A DNA stretch of 64,000 nt from Weeksellaceae bacterium (lineage in GTDB: Bacteria; Bacteroidota; Bacteroidia; Flavobacteriales; Weeksellaceae). The stretch is taken from NCBI GenBank assembly GCA_022013695.1, contig JAKLPS010000024.1, positions 1 through 64,000 of the forward strand. Reading direction: 5' to 3'. Made by a program: the position numbers and the translations under genes. The notes beneath the pieces are model-generated. The model was not told where the DNA came from and made no database searches. It was given only the letters and a program-made list of their open reading frames with translations. Shown here one piece after another: positions 17,501 through 25,854 of the stretch; positions within the stretch are counted from its first letter, which is position 1; every line of letters begins with the position of its first letter.

Positions 17501-19565
17501 GGCCAGAAGCCGTCAATTTTAAGTTGGCATTCGGATCTTTTGATGTGAGAACTATCTGGTAAACGCCGCGATTGATCTTGCCAACGAGGTTCATATTTTG
17601 ATAACGATAACCGTTGTAAGTCGCGGACCGAACGGTTCCCACAAGATTGGCATTGGCCCTTTTGAAATCGAAACTTTCGCCTTTTGCAGAAATTTGAGCC
17701 GTAACGCCGCCGATGTCTTTGTTCTGAATGAATTTCCCAACCTGAAGATTCTGCAAGTTGGCTTTCACATCGTACAACTCGCGATTCTTGCGCCGCATAT
17801 CTAATTTTGCACTGATTGCTGCATTTCCGAGCGTAGAATAGAGCGTCAAATTGGTATTGACGACTTTCGTAGTTCCTTTCGCAAAACCCTTGATGCTGAA
17901 ATGCGACGGTAAGGAAATATTTGGCGGAATCGTGCCTTTCGGTATCAAATTAAAAACCGTTTTTCCGGATGAAGCCAATTCTCCGATTTTCAAATCGTAG
18001 TACAACTGGTCAGGATTCATCGCATTTTTGATTCTTCCGGAAGCAATCACTCGCAATTGATCCAGACCTGAAATTTTCAGTTCATTGATCAAAAGATCGT
18101 TCACCAAACCGTTAAGATTGGCATTGATGTCAAGCGTAGCGTTTGGATATTTATCGAAAGGTGCTGTATTTCTGAGCGTTGGCACCAAGTTCAAAATATC
18201 GGCAAAACCGATTTTTGAGTTTTTGATATTTGCCAAGAGTCGCACTGCGCCTGGATTCGAAGATAGTTGCTCCACCGAATTATAATTCAGTATCACTTCA
18301 TCCCGCAAAATCGACTTCGAAGTTTGAAGATACAGATCTTTGAGGTAAGCTTCTCGATCGGAATAAACAAAATCTGTATTGAATTTCTGAACATCCAATC
18401 CACTTTTTTCCTGGATTTCCGCAGATTTTACGCTACCGGCAACCCCATTGTTTTCCATCTTGAAATCGCGAACATTCACATTTAATTTGGCAAAATTGAG
18501 ATGATTAAAATCCATACCGGTCTTCGTTGGCGCAACGGCCGTGTTGTTGTAGGCGATTTTCACATCATCCAAGATCAGTTTTCCAAGCAGCACTTTCATC
18601 GCTTTTTCCTGAGTCGATTTTTTTGCAACTTCCGGTTTATTTTCGTTTTTGGGATTCGCATTGGCTGCGGGCAGATACAGATTTGCACTGATGTTTGCCC
18701 CTGTCAATAGGACGTTTTCCACATCATAAAAATTATTTTGAAGATCCAGCTTGTTAACTTTCGTGCTCAATCTTTTGAAGAGAATTTTTGCAAAGGTTTT
18801 GGTATTATCGTCGCCATAGTCGATGTTAAAATTAGTCAGTTTGATGCCGCTGAGTCCCAACTGCATCGGCTTTTTCTGATTGAGAGAATCTACTTTTTGC
18901 TCCACATTTTTGGAAACTTCTTGCACCAAATCCTGCTTCAGTTTCAATTTCAAACCATCCAGCGTGATGTCTTTCACCGCATATTTATTATTCTGAAGGT
19001 CAAAAGTTTTCACTCTTGTATCAAAAAATTTGAAATAAATCTGGAGATCATTTCTGGATTGTTGATCGTTGAAAGTAACGCCAATATCTTTCAACTTAAT
19101 CTTGTCGAGCGAAATGATAAAAGGCTTAGACGGACTTTCCTCCTTTTCCGACGTTGCAAAAGCATTGATAATATAATCGAAATTGAATTGACCCTTTGGA
19201 TCTCGCACCACGTTGGCACGCACGCCTTCCAAATCGATCGAAGTTAGTTCTGCCTTAGAATGGAGAAGTTGCCACATATCCAATCCAACATCGAATTTCT
19301 TGACCGCTAAAAGTGTATCAACTTTTTGACCCTGCAAATAAAGATTTTCCATTACTAAACTGTTTGGAAAGCCGATGTAAACCCGATCGAGGCTCACTTT
19401 GGTTTTGATTTTTCTTTCCAGGTAGACAATCAATCGGTCTTTGACAAAATTTTGGACAAACGGCAACTGTAAACTCAAAATCAGTAAGAGCAGCAAAACA
19501 AAAACGGCAACGATGGTTCTGATCAATCGTCTAATAATCTTCCCTCTGTTTAGTTTAATTTTCAA
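14529..19565 (-). CDS. tamB: TamB/DUF490-type intermembrane bridge protein
   Basis: This is a 1678-residue AsmA/TamB-like protein. One N-terminal membrane anchor (~12-35, FVLLLLLILSLQLPFVQNFV) is followed by a very long series of repetitive beta strands rich in L/I/V-x-G-x, as in lipid-channel proteins that span the periplasm. A C-terminal TamB domain follows (~1200-1660; DLNVGLSKKLLNDRLKVSVG). The start codon is TTG. An in-frame TAA lies a few codons upstream and no Met precedes the anchor, so TTG is the only sensible start. It is cotranscribed with tamL and divergent from the VWA/AAA pair across a 289-base gap. Confidence 0.9.
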   Translation of the reverse strand: MKIKLNRGKIIRRLIRTIVAVFVLLLLLILSLQLPFVQNFVKDRLIVYLERKIKTKVSLDRVYIGFPNSLVMENLYLQGQKVDTLLAVKKFDVGLDMWQLLHSKAELTSIDLEGVRANVVRDPKGQFNFDYIINAFATSEKEESPSKPFIISLDKIKLKDIGVTFNDQQSRNDLQIYFKFFDTRVKTFDLQNNKYAVKDITLDGLKLKLKQDLVQEVSKNVEQKVDSLNQKKPMQLGLSGIKLTNFNIDYGDDNTKTFAKILFKRLSTKVNKLDLQNNFYDVENVLLTGANISANLYLPAANANPKNENKPEVAKKSTQEKAMKVLLGKLILDDVKIAYNNTAVAPTKTGMDFNHLNFAKLNVNVRDFKMENNGVAGSVKSAEIQEKSGLDVQKFNTDFVYSDREAYLKDLYLQTSKSILRDEVILNYNSVEQLSSNPGAVRLLANIKNSKIGFADILNLVPTLRNTAPFDKYPNATLDINANLNGLVNDLLINELKISGLDQLRVIASGRIKNAMNPDQLYYDLKIGELASSGKTVFNLIPKGTIPPNISLPSHFSIKGFAKGTTKVVNTNLTLYSTLGNAAISAKLDMRRKNRELYDVKANLQNLQVGKFIQNKDIGGVTAQISAKGESFDFKRANANLVGTVRSATYNGYRYQNMNLVGKINRGVYQIVLTSKDPNANLKLTASGLYNDKNPTVKLNGNITKLDLYKLRFYSSPMILAGLIDGDFKNLNPDDLNGYLTLKNFAISDTKEVYPVQEMNLVAVSTADSTQIKFNSQIANLELKGKYKLTQIFGSLSQTVNQYYQFQKPGKAAKIDAEQYFTLNAKIKNDDLIRKFVPDLKSFETINITGNYNADSQKIELEAQLPQIMYGANSLERTALKITNGNQAVQYNLDVAALKSESFSLTKVNINGDVAENIITYNISTKDEKDDTQFLISGNAKSLNDITEISLNPNGLKLNYADWAVAEGNKIQLSSQGIFADNFRLTNGGSEILVQSENNSPNSPLNISLKDFKIETITEIIKKDSLLAKGTINGTAQLRDLSKKMTFTSDINIADLFVYGSPVGNLSVKAKNTSADVINADIALSGNENDVKITGNYNTAASRFDLNLAMNKLQMKTLQGFTMNAITNAEGYLSSKLKISGTATEPKIIGDVMMNNVGMMIVQTGSDFRKINDKISFTNRGIEFDNFKINDKDGNSLKIDGQVLTQNYRDFDFNLDVNAKDFKVVNSEKSDDALMYGILSIDAALQVRGNLDLPKVDGSLAVADDTDFTFVLPQSSPSLQERDGIVEFIDQDQLALNKTIVADSLSAKSKIKGMDVSVNIEVSKEAKMSIIIDKANGDFVKLQGDAQLTGGVDPSGKTTLVGVYEVEKGSYEMSVSLLKRKFDIQKGSTITWTGEPTAAILDLTAVYKTQAAPLDLVEQQISGESVAALNQYKQRMEFNTLLQMKGELLKPVITFDITTEEKDNSVSSDVKDIVDQKLTQLRTDENEMNKQVFALLLLNRFIGDNPFENSAGLSTETMARQSVSRILSQQLNNMASDLIKGVDLNFDLESSEDYSTGTQNTRTDLNVGLSKKLLNDRLKVSVGSNFGLEGDARPNENTTNIAGDVSVDYSLSKDGRYMLRAYRKNEYQVALQGQIVETGVGFIITLDYDKFREIFQSSKKEKRKREKEKTNNQVVDFK

Positions 19566-19854
19566 TGGCGGATTTTTTTAAAAAAAATGATAGCAAATAC
19601 TGTACTATAAATATTTCTTGCAATAAAAATACTTTAAATTTTGTATTTCGACGTTACCAAAAATAGTTTTCGGGAATTCTAAAACCTATAATTTCAATTA
19701 GAATCTAAGGGCAAAAAATTTGAAATTCAGTTGGTGAATTTGATTTTTCATCACCTTTTTTTATATAATTGCCATCAGGATTTTCTATTTTTAAGGCCTG
19801 CTTCTTGTTATATTAATTTCGTAAATTGTCATTAGCAAAATTAGATTTATATTT

Positions 19855-20997
19855 ATGAGAAACAGACCGCCTGACTTCCAGCAAGGTTTGACCTTCAGCA
19901 AGCATACACCCGAAGAAATATCAAATTTCGATCGGGTTTTCGACGTCTTTAAGGACTTGCTCACGCATACTTCCGGCGATATCGAAGAGGCCTTTGAATG
20001 GCTCGATATTCTGGATAAAGAATACGACATCTTCAACGATGACTATACACTGGAAGATTTTGAAGAAGATCTTAGAAAACGCGGATACATCAAAAAAGAA
20101 GAGGATTCACAAGAGGGAGACAAAGGAACCGGCAAGGGAAAAAACATCCTCACGGCCAAGCTGGAAGCCGCTTTGCGAGAATATGCGTTGGATCAAATAT
20201 TCGGAAAACTGAAAAAAAGCGGCATCGGAAACCACCGAACCCATAAAACCGGCCTTGGTGACGAGCGCGAAGGCGAAAACCGAAATTTCCAATATGGGGA
20301 CGACCTATCGGCCGTCAATATGACCGAAAGCATGAAAAATGCGCAAATCAACAACGGAATTTCTGAACTGAAAATCACGGAGGACGACCTCATCGTAGAA
20401 GAAACCAAGCACAAAGCGCAGATGAGCACCGTTCTGATGATCGACATCAGCCACTCGATGATTTTGTACGGCGAAGACAGAATCACGCCGGCCAAAAAAG
20501 TGGCGATGGCTTTGGTAGAACTTATCAAGAGAAAATATCCGAAAGACACCATAGACATCATCGTTTTCGGTAACGAAGCTTGGCCAATTCAAATCAAAGA
20601 TCTCCCGTATTTGCAAGTGGGTCCATACCACACCAATACGGTTGCAGGACTGGAATTGGCAATGGACATTCTTCGCAGAAAAAGAAATACCAACAAGCAA
20701 ATCTTTATGATAACCGATGGGAAGCCCAGTTGCATCAAGCTACCGAATGGCGAATTTTATATGAACAGCATCGGTCTGGACGAAAAAATCGTTGGCCAAT
20801 GCCTCAACAAAGCGGCGCAAGCCCGAAAACTGAAAATTCCCATCACCACTTTTATGATTGCCCAAGACCCTTACCTTCGGAGGTTTGTGGAAGATTTTAC
20901 CGCACAGAACAAAGGAAAAGCTTTCCTCACCGGACTTTCCGGCTTGGGCGAAATGATTTTTGAGGATTACGAAAAAAATAGAATAAAGAGAATTTAA
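19855..20997 (+). CDS. VWA domain protein, partner of AAA+ ATPase
   Basis: This is a 380-residue cytosolic protein. The N-terminal ~180 residues are helical and acidic, with a Gly/Lys linker. A von Willebrand A domain (~190-370) follows with an intact MIDAS: DISHS at 197-201, then a downstream TxD-like TDGKPS. The end of the gene is 5 bases from the AAA+ gene at 21003. VWA plus MoxR/chelatase-type AAA+ pairs act as metal-dependent remodelling machines, as in magnesium chelatase or RavA-ViaA. The substrate here is unknown, and no tetrapyrrole genes are nearby to suggest chelation. Confidence 0.85.
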   Translation: MRNRPPDFQQGLTFSKHTPEEISNFDRVFDVFKDLLTHTSGDIEEAFEWLDILDKEYDIFNDDYTLEDFEEDLRKRGYIKKEEDSQEGDKGTGKGKNILTAKLEAALREYALDQIFGKLKKSGIGNHRTHKTGLGDEREGENRNFQYGDDLSAVNMTESMKNAQINNGISELKITEDDLIVEETKHKAQMSTVLMIDISHSMILYGEDRITPAKKVAMALVELIKRKYPKDTIDIIVFGNEAWPIQIKDLPYLQVGPYHTNTVAGLELAMDILRRKRNTNKQIFMITDGKPSCIKLPNGEFYMNSIGLDEKIVGQCLNKAAQARKLKIPITTFMIAQDPYLRRFVEDFTAQNKGKAFLTGLSGLGEMIFEDYEKNRIKRI

Positions 20998-21002
20998 AAA
21001 AT

Positions 21003-22457
21003 ATGAAAAACGATATTACATTCAAAGAATTAAAAAAGTCGGCATATGCCGATAAAACAATCAGTCAGGAACTTCAGGCCAATTTAATGTCAAAAATCAG
21101 GGCTAATGAACCAGTTTTTGAAGGCCTTTGGGGCTACGAAGACACGGTGATTCCGCAACTCAAAAAAGCAATCTTGGCCGGGCATCACATCAATCTTTTG
21201 GGATTGCGCGGACAGGCAAAAACCCGCATAGCGAGAAGTATGGTTAACCTTCTGGACGAGTATATGCCCGTTGTAAAAGGTTCCGAAATCAATGACAGTC
21301 CGTTTCAGCCCATATCGAAATATGCCAGGGACTTGCTTGCAGAATTGGGCGACGAAACGCCTATTTCTTGGGTGCATCGGTCGGATCGTTTTTTTGAAAA
21401 GCTGGCAACGCCCGATGTAAATGTGGCCGATCTGATTGGCGACATCGATCCTATAAAAGCGGCAACTCTCAAGCTGCCTTACTCAGACGAGCGCGTTTTG
21501 CATTACGGAATGATTCCCAGAGCCAACCGTTGCATTTTTGTCTTGAATGAACTTCCAGATTTACAAGCTAGAATCCAAGTTTCTCTTTTTAATATTTTGC
21601 AGGAAGGCGACATTCAGATTCGCGGTTTCCAATTGAGAATGCCGCTGGATCTTCAATTTATTTTCACGGCCAATCCGGAAGATTATACCAATCGGGGAAG
21701 CATTGTGACACCGTTGAAAGACAGAATCGGATCGCAAATTTTCACCCATTATCCCAAAACGATTGAACTTGCAAGACAAATTACCGAACAAGAAGCTGCA
21801 ATATCAGATGATGACAAATCGCAAATTAAAATTCCCGATTTAGCAAAAAATCTCTTGGAAGAAGTCGCCTTTGCGGCACGCGAGAGCGAATATGTGGATG
21901 CCAAAAGCGGCGTGAGCGCGCGGCTTACCATCAGTGCGATGGAGAACCTGACGGCTGCTGCAAAACTGCGTTTGATAGAAACAAGTGCGGCGCAGACGAG
22001 TATTCGGTTGTTAGATTTCATGTCTATCATCCCTTCGATCACGGGAAAAATCGAGTTGGTGTATGAGGGCGAACAAGAAGGCGCCGATTATGTTGCAAAA
22101 ATATTAATCGACAAAGCGGTGATGACGCAGTTTGAAAGCCTATTTCCACGAATATCCAAGCTGGAAAAAGAAGGGATTAAAAACGCCTATTCCGATCTCA
22201 TTCAATGGTTTCACAAAAATCATCTGGAGCTGAATTATAATGATACCGACGAAGAATTTTATGCTAAGTTGGACAGCATCAATCCGCTGGTGAAAATTGT
22301 GGAAGACAATGTTTCGGAACTCGACAAAGCGGATCAAAATTTCTGCAAAGAATTGATTTTATGGGCTTTGACTATTAACAAAAAATTGGATCGATCTGAA
22401 AATTCCACCGCATACACTTTTGATTCTGCCGGAATCAATCCGTTTTTCAGAGACTAA
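21003..22457 (+). CDS. Magnesium-chelatase-like AAA+ ATPase (VWA partner)
   Basis: This is a 484-residue AAA+ protein with Walker A GLRGQAKT (67-74). The Walker B-like segment is FVLNELPDL, where Asn replaces the usual first acid and the catalytic Glu is kept. Sensor-1-like FTANPEDYTNRG follows. The C-terminal ~200 residues form the lid plus a helical domain. It starts 5 bases after the VWA gene, so the two form one operon. Annotation pipelines often call such proteins magnesium chelatase or sigma-54-interacting, but neither role is supported here. It is more likely a chaperone-like motor that works with the VWA adaptor. Confidence 0.85.
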   Translation: MKNDITFKELKKSAYADKTISQELQANLMSKIRANEPVFEGLWGYEDTVIPQLKKAILAGHHINLLGLRGQAKTRIARSMVNLLDEYMPVVKGSEINDSPFQPISKYARDLLAELGDETPISWVHRSDRFFEKLATPDVNVADLIGDIDPIKAATLKLPYSDERVLHYGMIPRANRCIFVLNELPDLQARIQVSLFNILQEGDIQIRGFQLRMPLDLQFIFTANPEDYTNRGSIVTPLKDRIGSQIFTHYPKTIELARQITEQEAAISDDDKSQIKIPDLAKNLLEEVAFAARESEYVDAKSGVSARLTISAMENLTAAAKLRLIETSAAQTSIRLLDFMSIIPSITGKIELVYEGEQEGADYVAKILIDKAVMTQFESLFPRISKLEKEGIKNAYSDLIQWFHKNHLELNYNDTDEEFYAKLDSINPLVKIVEDNVSELDKADQNFCKELILWALTINKKLDRSENSTAYTFDSAGINPFFRD

Positions 22458-22617
22458 ACCTCGCGGAATTAAGAGTAAAGACAATTCTTCGACTTAAAAG
22501 ATAAAGTTTTGATTATTTGCTAAAATAGGTGAAGGGGCATAGGTATGTATTATTCGAAACACTATTTATCTGATTTTTAGCACATCTTTTGCTTAAACCT
22601 ATTTTAGATATTTCAGA

Positions 22618-24990
22618 GTGAAGAATGTCCTTAATATTTTACTACTTCCATTGATAGGAAGCCCCTCATTTTTTGGTCAATCGGCAGGAGGAAATGTGAA
22701 TAATTTACCCGTTCACGAATATACCTTGACCATAAAAAAAGAAATGGTTCAAAAAGCCGGCAAAAAAGTGCTGGGGATGACGATCAATGGAACTATTCCG
22801 GGACCGACGCTTGGGTTTAAGGAAGGCGAGTATGCCAGCATCTACATTAAAAACGAAATGGATGAGGAAACGTCTATCCATTGGCACGGCATCCTCATTC
22901 CCAATTACTACGACGGCGTTCCTTATTTGACCACCCCGCCCATAAAGCCCGGAACCACTTTTAAATACGAGTTCCCCATCCGCCAATCGGGTACGTATTG
23001 GTACCACTCGCATACGATGCTTCAGGAGCAGAGCGGCGTTTTCGGTGCCATCGCAATCCAGCCCAAAGCGAAAACTCTTCAATATGATAAGGATTTGGTT
23101 TTGATGCTGTCTGACTGGACGGACGAAAAACCAGAAAACATCATGCGAAATCTAAAACGTGGCAATGAATGGTACAATATAAAAAAAGGAACGTCCGTAC
23201 CGCTGAACAAGGTGATCGGTCGGGGTGCCTTTGCTGCGCAACTCAATTTTTGGAAACAGCGGATGGAAGAAGCAGATATAGCGGACGTCTATTATCCGGC
23301 TTTTCTAATCAATGGCGAAAAATCAGTTGAATATCCTCACTTAGAGCCCGGCGAAAAAATTCGTTTGCGAATCATCGACGGCTCGTCTTCCACTTCATTT
23401 TGGATGACATTTGGGGGCGAAACGCCGCTGTTGGTCTCTGCAGACGGGCAAAACGTGGTTCCGATCTCTCAGAACAAAACCTTTATCGGTATTGCCGAGA
23501 CCTATAACTTCATCATCACCATTCCGAAGAGCGGCAAGATCGAATTCAGGGCAATGGCGCAGGACGGTTCGGGAACCACTACCGCCTATTTCGGAAAAGG
23601 AAAAGTGCTGCCGGCGATGGTTTTGCCACGACCCGACAAAATTGAAATGATGCAGGAAATGGTAAAGATGGACATGAAGATGGGCGCACCTGCATTGAAA
23701 TACCGACCCAAAAAAGACGAACGTTACAAAATGGAAAAAAAGTACGGGATGAAGATGGATCATACGAAAATGGCAAAAGATTCCGTTCAAACGGGTGAGG
23801 AAAAGATGAATATGACGGACAGCGGGATGGAGCATACCTCCCATAAAATGCAGATGAACCATTCGCAGACAGATCACATCGCGGTAAAAAAAGACACCAT
23901 TCCTGCGATGAACGAAATGAAAATGGAACATAAAGCCGGGAAAAAAGAAATGCCGACGGACGGAATGAATATGTACTCGGAATATAATTACGACTATCTG
24001 AAATCGACCGAAAAAACGTCTTACCCAAAAGATATCCCGGTTAAAAATATCTTACTAAACCTGACGGGCAATATGAACCGCTATATTTGGAGTTTCAATG
24101 GCGTGCCATTGAACGAAGCGGACAAGATAAAAATAAGTGCCGACACCATCACAAGGATGACCTTCAACAACCTCACAATGATGCACCATCCGATGCACTT
24201 GCACGGCCATTTTTTTAGAGTTCTCAATAAAAATAACGACTACTCGCCTCTGAAACATACGGTTAACGTGCCTCCAATGAGCAAAGTAACCATCGAATTT
24301 TACAGAAATGGCGGCGACGAATATGGCGACTGGTTTTTCCACTGCCACACCCTCTATCATATGATGAGTGGCATGGCAAGAATCGTGAGCTATGACACAC
24401 CTAGAGATCCGCGAATGTCGCCATATCCGAGTACCGTTTTAAAAAAGGAAGCGAACATGTATTACGCTTGGTCCTTACTCGATGTTGCATCCAATATGGC
24501 CGCATATAATCTGGTAGTGTCCAACATCCGCAATCAATTCAATATTTCGGGGGAATATGGATGGAATAAAAACATGGAAGCGGAAGGAACTTATGAATAT
24601 TATTTATATGATTATCTCAGAATTTTCGCAGGCGTTCAATTGGAAAATAAACAGGAAGATGAATTGGATGATATTACAACGACCGCTGTTGCCGGCATTC
24701 GATATTTGACACCATATCTGTTCAATCTTGATGTCCGCATAGACAATAAACTGCGCCCACAAATAAGTTTGAGCCGCCAGCTCATGATTTTTCCAAGAAC
24801 CTCAATTTTTGGAATGTATCAATATCAAGCAGATTTTGGTTGGGTAGACCAGTTAGAAAATGGAGATGAGTATGAAAAAGAGGTGGTTTGGAATGCGGGT
24901 ATAGAATATTTTTTATCCCGAAATTTCTCCTTAATGATAAATTATGACAATCGTTTTGGTGCAGGTGGTGGACTTTCTATGAGATTTTAA
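22618..24990 (+). CDS. CopA-like multicopper oxidase fused to a CopB-like C-terminal barrel
   Basis: This is a 790-residue exported protein starting at GTG; an in-frame TAA lies eight codons upstream and no ATG is available. A signal peptide is present. The oxidase part (~30-600) has all copper motifs: HWHG (88-91), YHSH (129-132), HPMHLHGHF (~522) and HCHTLYHM (~575). A Met/His-rich insert (~345-460; KMDMKMGAPA, MEHTSHKMQMNH) probably binds Cu(I). Residues ~615-790 are a separate domain beginning NMYYAWSLLDV and ending in repeated amphipathic strands with a terminal Phe (GGGLSMRF), like outer-membrane CopB. Expected role: periplasmic or outer-membrane Cu(I) oxidation and copper tolerance. 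Confidence 0.9.
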   Translation: MKNVLNILLLPLIGSPSFFGQSAGGNVNNLPVHEYTLTIKKEMVQKAGKKVLGMTINGTIPGPTLGFKEGEYASIYIKNEMDEETSIHWHGILIPNYYDGVPYLTTPPIKPGTTFKYEFPIRQSGTYWYHSHTMLQEQSGVFGAIAIQPKAKTLQYDKDLVLMLSDWTDEKPENIMRNLKRGNEWYNIKKGTSVPLNKVIGRGAFAAQLNFWKQRMEEADIADVYYPAFLINGEKSVEYPHLEPGEKIRLRIIDGSSSTSFWMTFGGETPLLVSADGQNVVPISQNKTFIGIAETYNFIITIPKSGKIEFRAMAQDGSGTTTAYFGKGKVLPAMVLPRPDKIEMMQEMVKMDMKMGAPALKYRPKKDERYKMEKKYGMKMDHTKMAKDSVQTGEEKMNMTDSGMEHTSHKMQMNHSQTDHIAVKKDTIPAMNEMKMEHKAGKKEMPTDGMNMYSEYNYDYLKSTEKTSYPKDIPVKNILLNLTGNMNRYIWSFNGVPLNEADKIKISADTITRMTFNNLTMMHHPMHLHGHFFRVLNKNNDYSPLKHTVNVPPMSKVTIEFYRNGGDEYGDWFFHCHTLYHMMSGMARIVSYDTPRDPRMSPYPSTVLKKEANMYYAWSLLDVASNMAAYNLVVSNIRNQFNISGEYGWNKNMEAEGTYEYYLYDYLRIFAGVQLENKQEDELDDITTTAVAGIRYLTPYLFNLDVRIDNKLRPQISLSRQLMIFPRTSIFGMYQYQADFGWVDQLENGDEYEKEVVWNAGIEYFLSRNFSLMINYDNRFGAGGGLSMRF

Positions 24991-25118
24991 AATTTAAAAA
25001 TATCTCCTTTTCTGCTGAGAAAGAAAATCATTACAATATTTTATGGTACTTTCTTACCAAAGAAAAAGAACTATTCCAGAAATCTTATAAAAAAGGAGAT
25101 AAACCATTTTTTAATTGA
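24991..25118 (+). other. Possible 3' remnant of a lost gene
   Basis: Right after the oxidase stop, a different frame stays open for ~40 codons and ends in TGA at 25116-25118. It reads like protein (AEKENHYNILWYFLTKEKEL), but no start codon follows the oxidase. I cannot assign a family. An 11-base inverted pair TATCTCCTTTT (25001) and AAAAGGAGATA (25091) flanks most of it. It could be a gene tail left by a deletion, or chance. Confidence 0.25.
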
Positions 25119-25162
25119 ATGTTACCAAAAAATTAAGTTTCTTGCTACACAAAATTATTGGG

Positions 25163-25192
25163 TTTGCGAAAATTATAAAAAAGCTAAGTTTG
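25163..25192 (+). promoter_or_regulatory. Promoter of the truncated lipoprotein gene
   Basis: TTTG (25163-25166), 18 bases, TAAGTTTG (25185-25192) is a full match to the Bacteroidota -33/-7 pattern. The ATG at 25240 is about 40 bases past the expected start site. Confidence 0.65.
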
Positions 25193-25239
25193 ACAAATTT
25201 TTGAACAACAACCACAATGCAAAATTAAAAATTTGAATA

Positions 25240-25854
25240 ATGAAAAATGTGACAAAATCCGTACTGTGCGGACTTCTTCTATGCGCACTATCTTGCAATA
25301 AAAACGGCGACAAGCAAAAGGTTCAAAACCAAGACAGCACCAAAGCCGCACCAGTACACACGGCACAAACCGGTAATTCTTCAACCTTCGATATCAATAC
25401 TATTCCTTTTTCGGATTATCCGTTAGGAGAATTTCCCTTCTTCACTCTACCGGCCGGCCTCGCTGAACAAAATGAACCAGTTGAGCGACATTATGATAGG
25501 ATATTTTTTGCCATAAAGGGCAAGATGATTCCGATAGATGGCAAAGTTTGGAAAGCAAATATCACCACCAAATCCGGAAATTATGATGATTGGAGCCTGC
25601 CATTTTTTGAGAAAAGCTACGACGAAGCCATCAAAGCAGTGGGCGGGGTGAAAATCTTCGACGGGAAAATAACGCCTGAGGAATACGACAAATATCACGA
25701 GCAAGCCGCCTACTTGGGCGAAGATGGATCTATTGGATATCCTGACGAGGTCATCAAAACCTATGTTATCCGGCGGCGGGATGGCGGCGATCTTTACTTA
25801 AAGATCTGCGGGGCAAACTGGTACAGACATCGTCGCCACGTGAGCCATTCGTGA
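25240..25854 (+). CDS. Truncated lipoprotein (N-terminal half of an OmpA-type lipoprotein)
   Basis: The gene encodes a lipoprotein signal (lipobox CALSC, Cys ~19) and a ~170-residue segment (GEFPFFTLPAGL, DDWSLPFFEKSYDEAIK, GGVKIFDGKIT, YLGEDGSIGY). In flavobacterial lipoproteins, as I remember them, this segment precedes a C-terminal OmpA peptidoglycan-binding domain. Here family-like sequence stops at VIRRRDGGDLYL (~residue 185). The final ~19 codons are read from the complementary strand of the esterase gene's 3' end and look like junk. The OmpA domain is missing, so this is probably a deletion derivative. The promoter and the 5' part are intact. Confidence 0.6.
   Translation: MKNVTKSVLCGLLLCALSCNKNGDKQKVQNQDSTKAAPVHTAQTGNSSTFDINTIPFSDYPLGEFPFFTLPAGLAEQNEPVERHYDRIFFAIKGKMIPIDGKVWKANITTKSGNYDDWSLPFFEKSYDEAIKAVGGVKIFDGKITPEEYDKYHEQAAYLGEDGSIGYPDEVIKTYVIRRRDGGDLYLKICGANWYRHRRHVSHS

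Noticed and set aside
19730-19760. GGTGA...TCACC hairpin followed by T7 in the tamB-VWA gap
   Set aside because: Only five pairs, and it lies between two divergent gene starts where a terminator makes little sense.
19855-22457. Magnesium chelatase role for the VWA/AAA+ pair
   Set aside because: No tetrapyrrole or cobalamin genes are nearby and the large substrate-binding subunit is absent, so only the motor/VWA fold is supported.
1480-25150. Shared AAAAAATTAAGTTTCTT near 1470 and 25130
   Set aside because: About 17 bases of AT-rich sequence with different flanks; too weak to call a repeat family.
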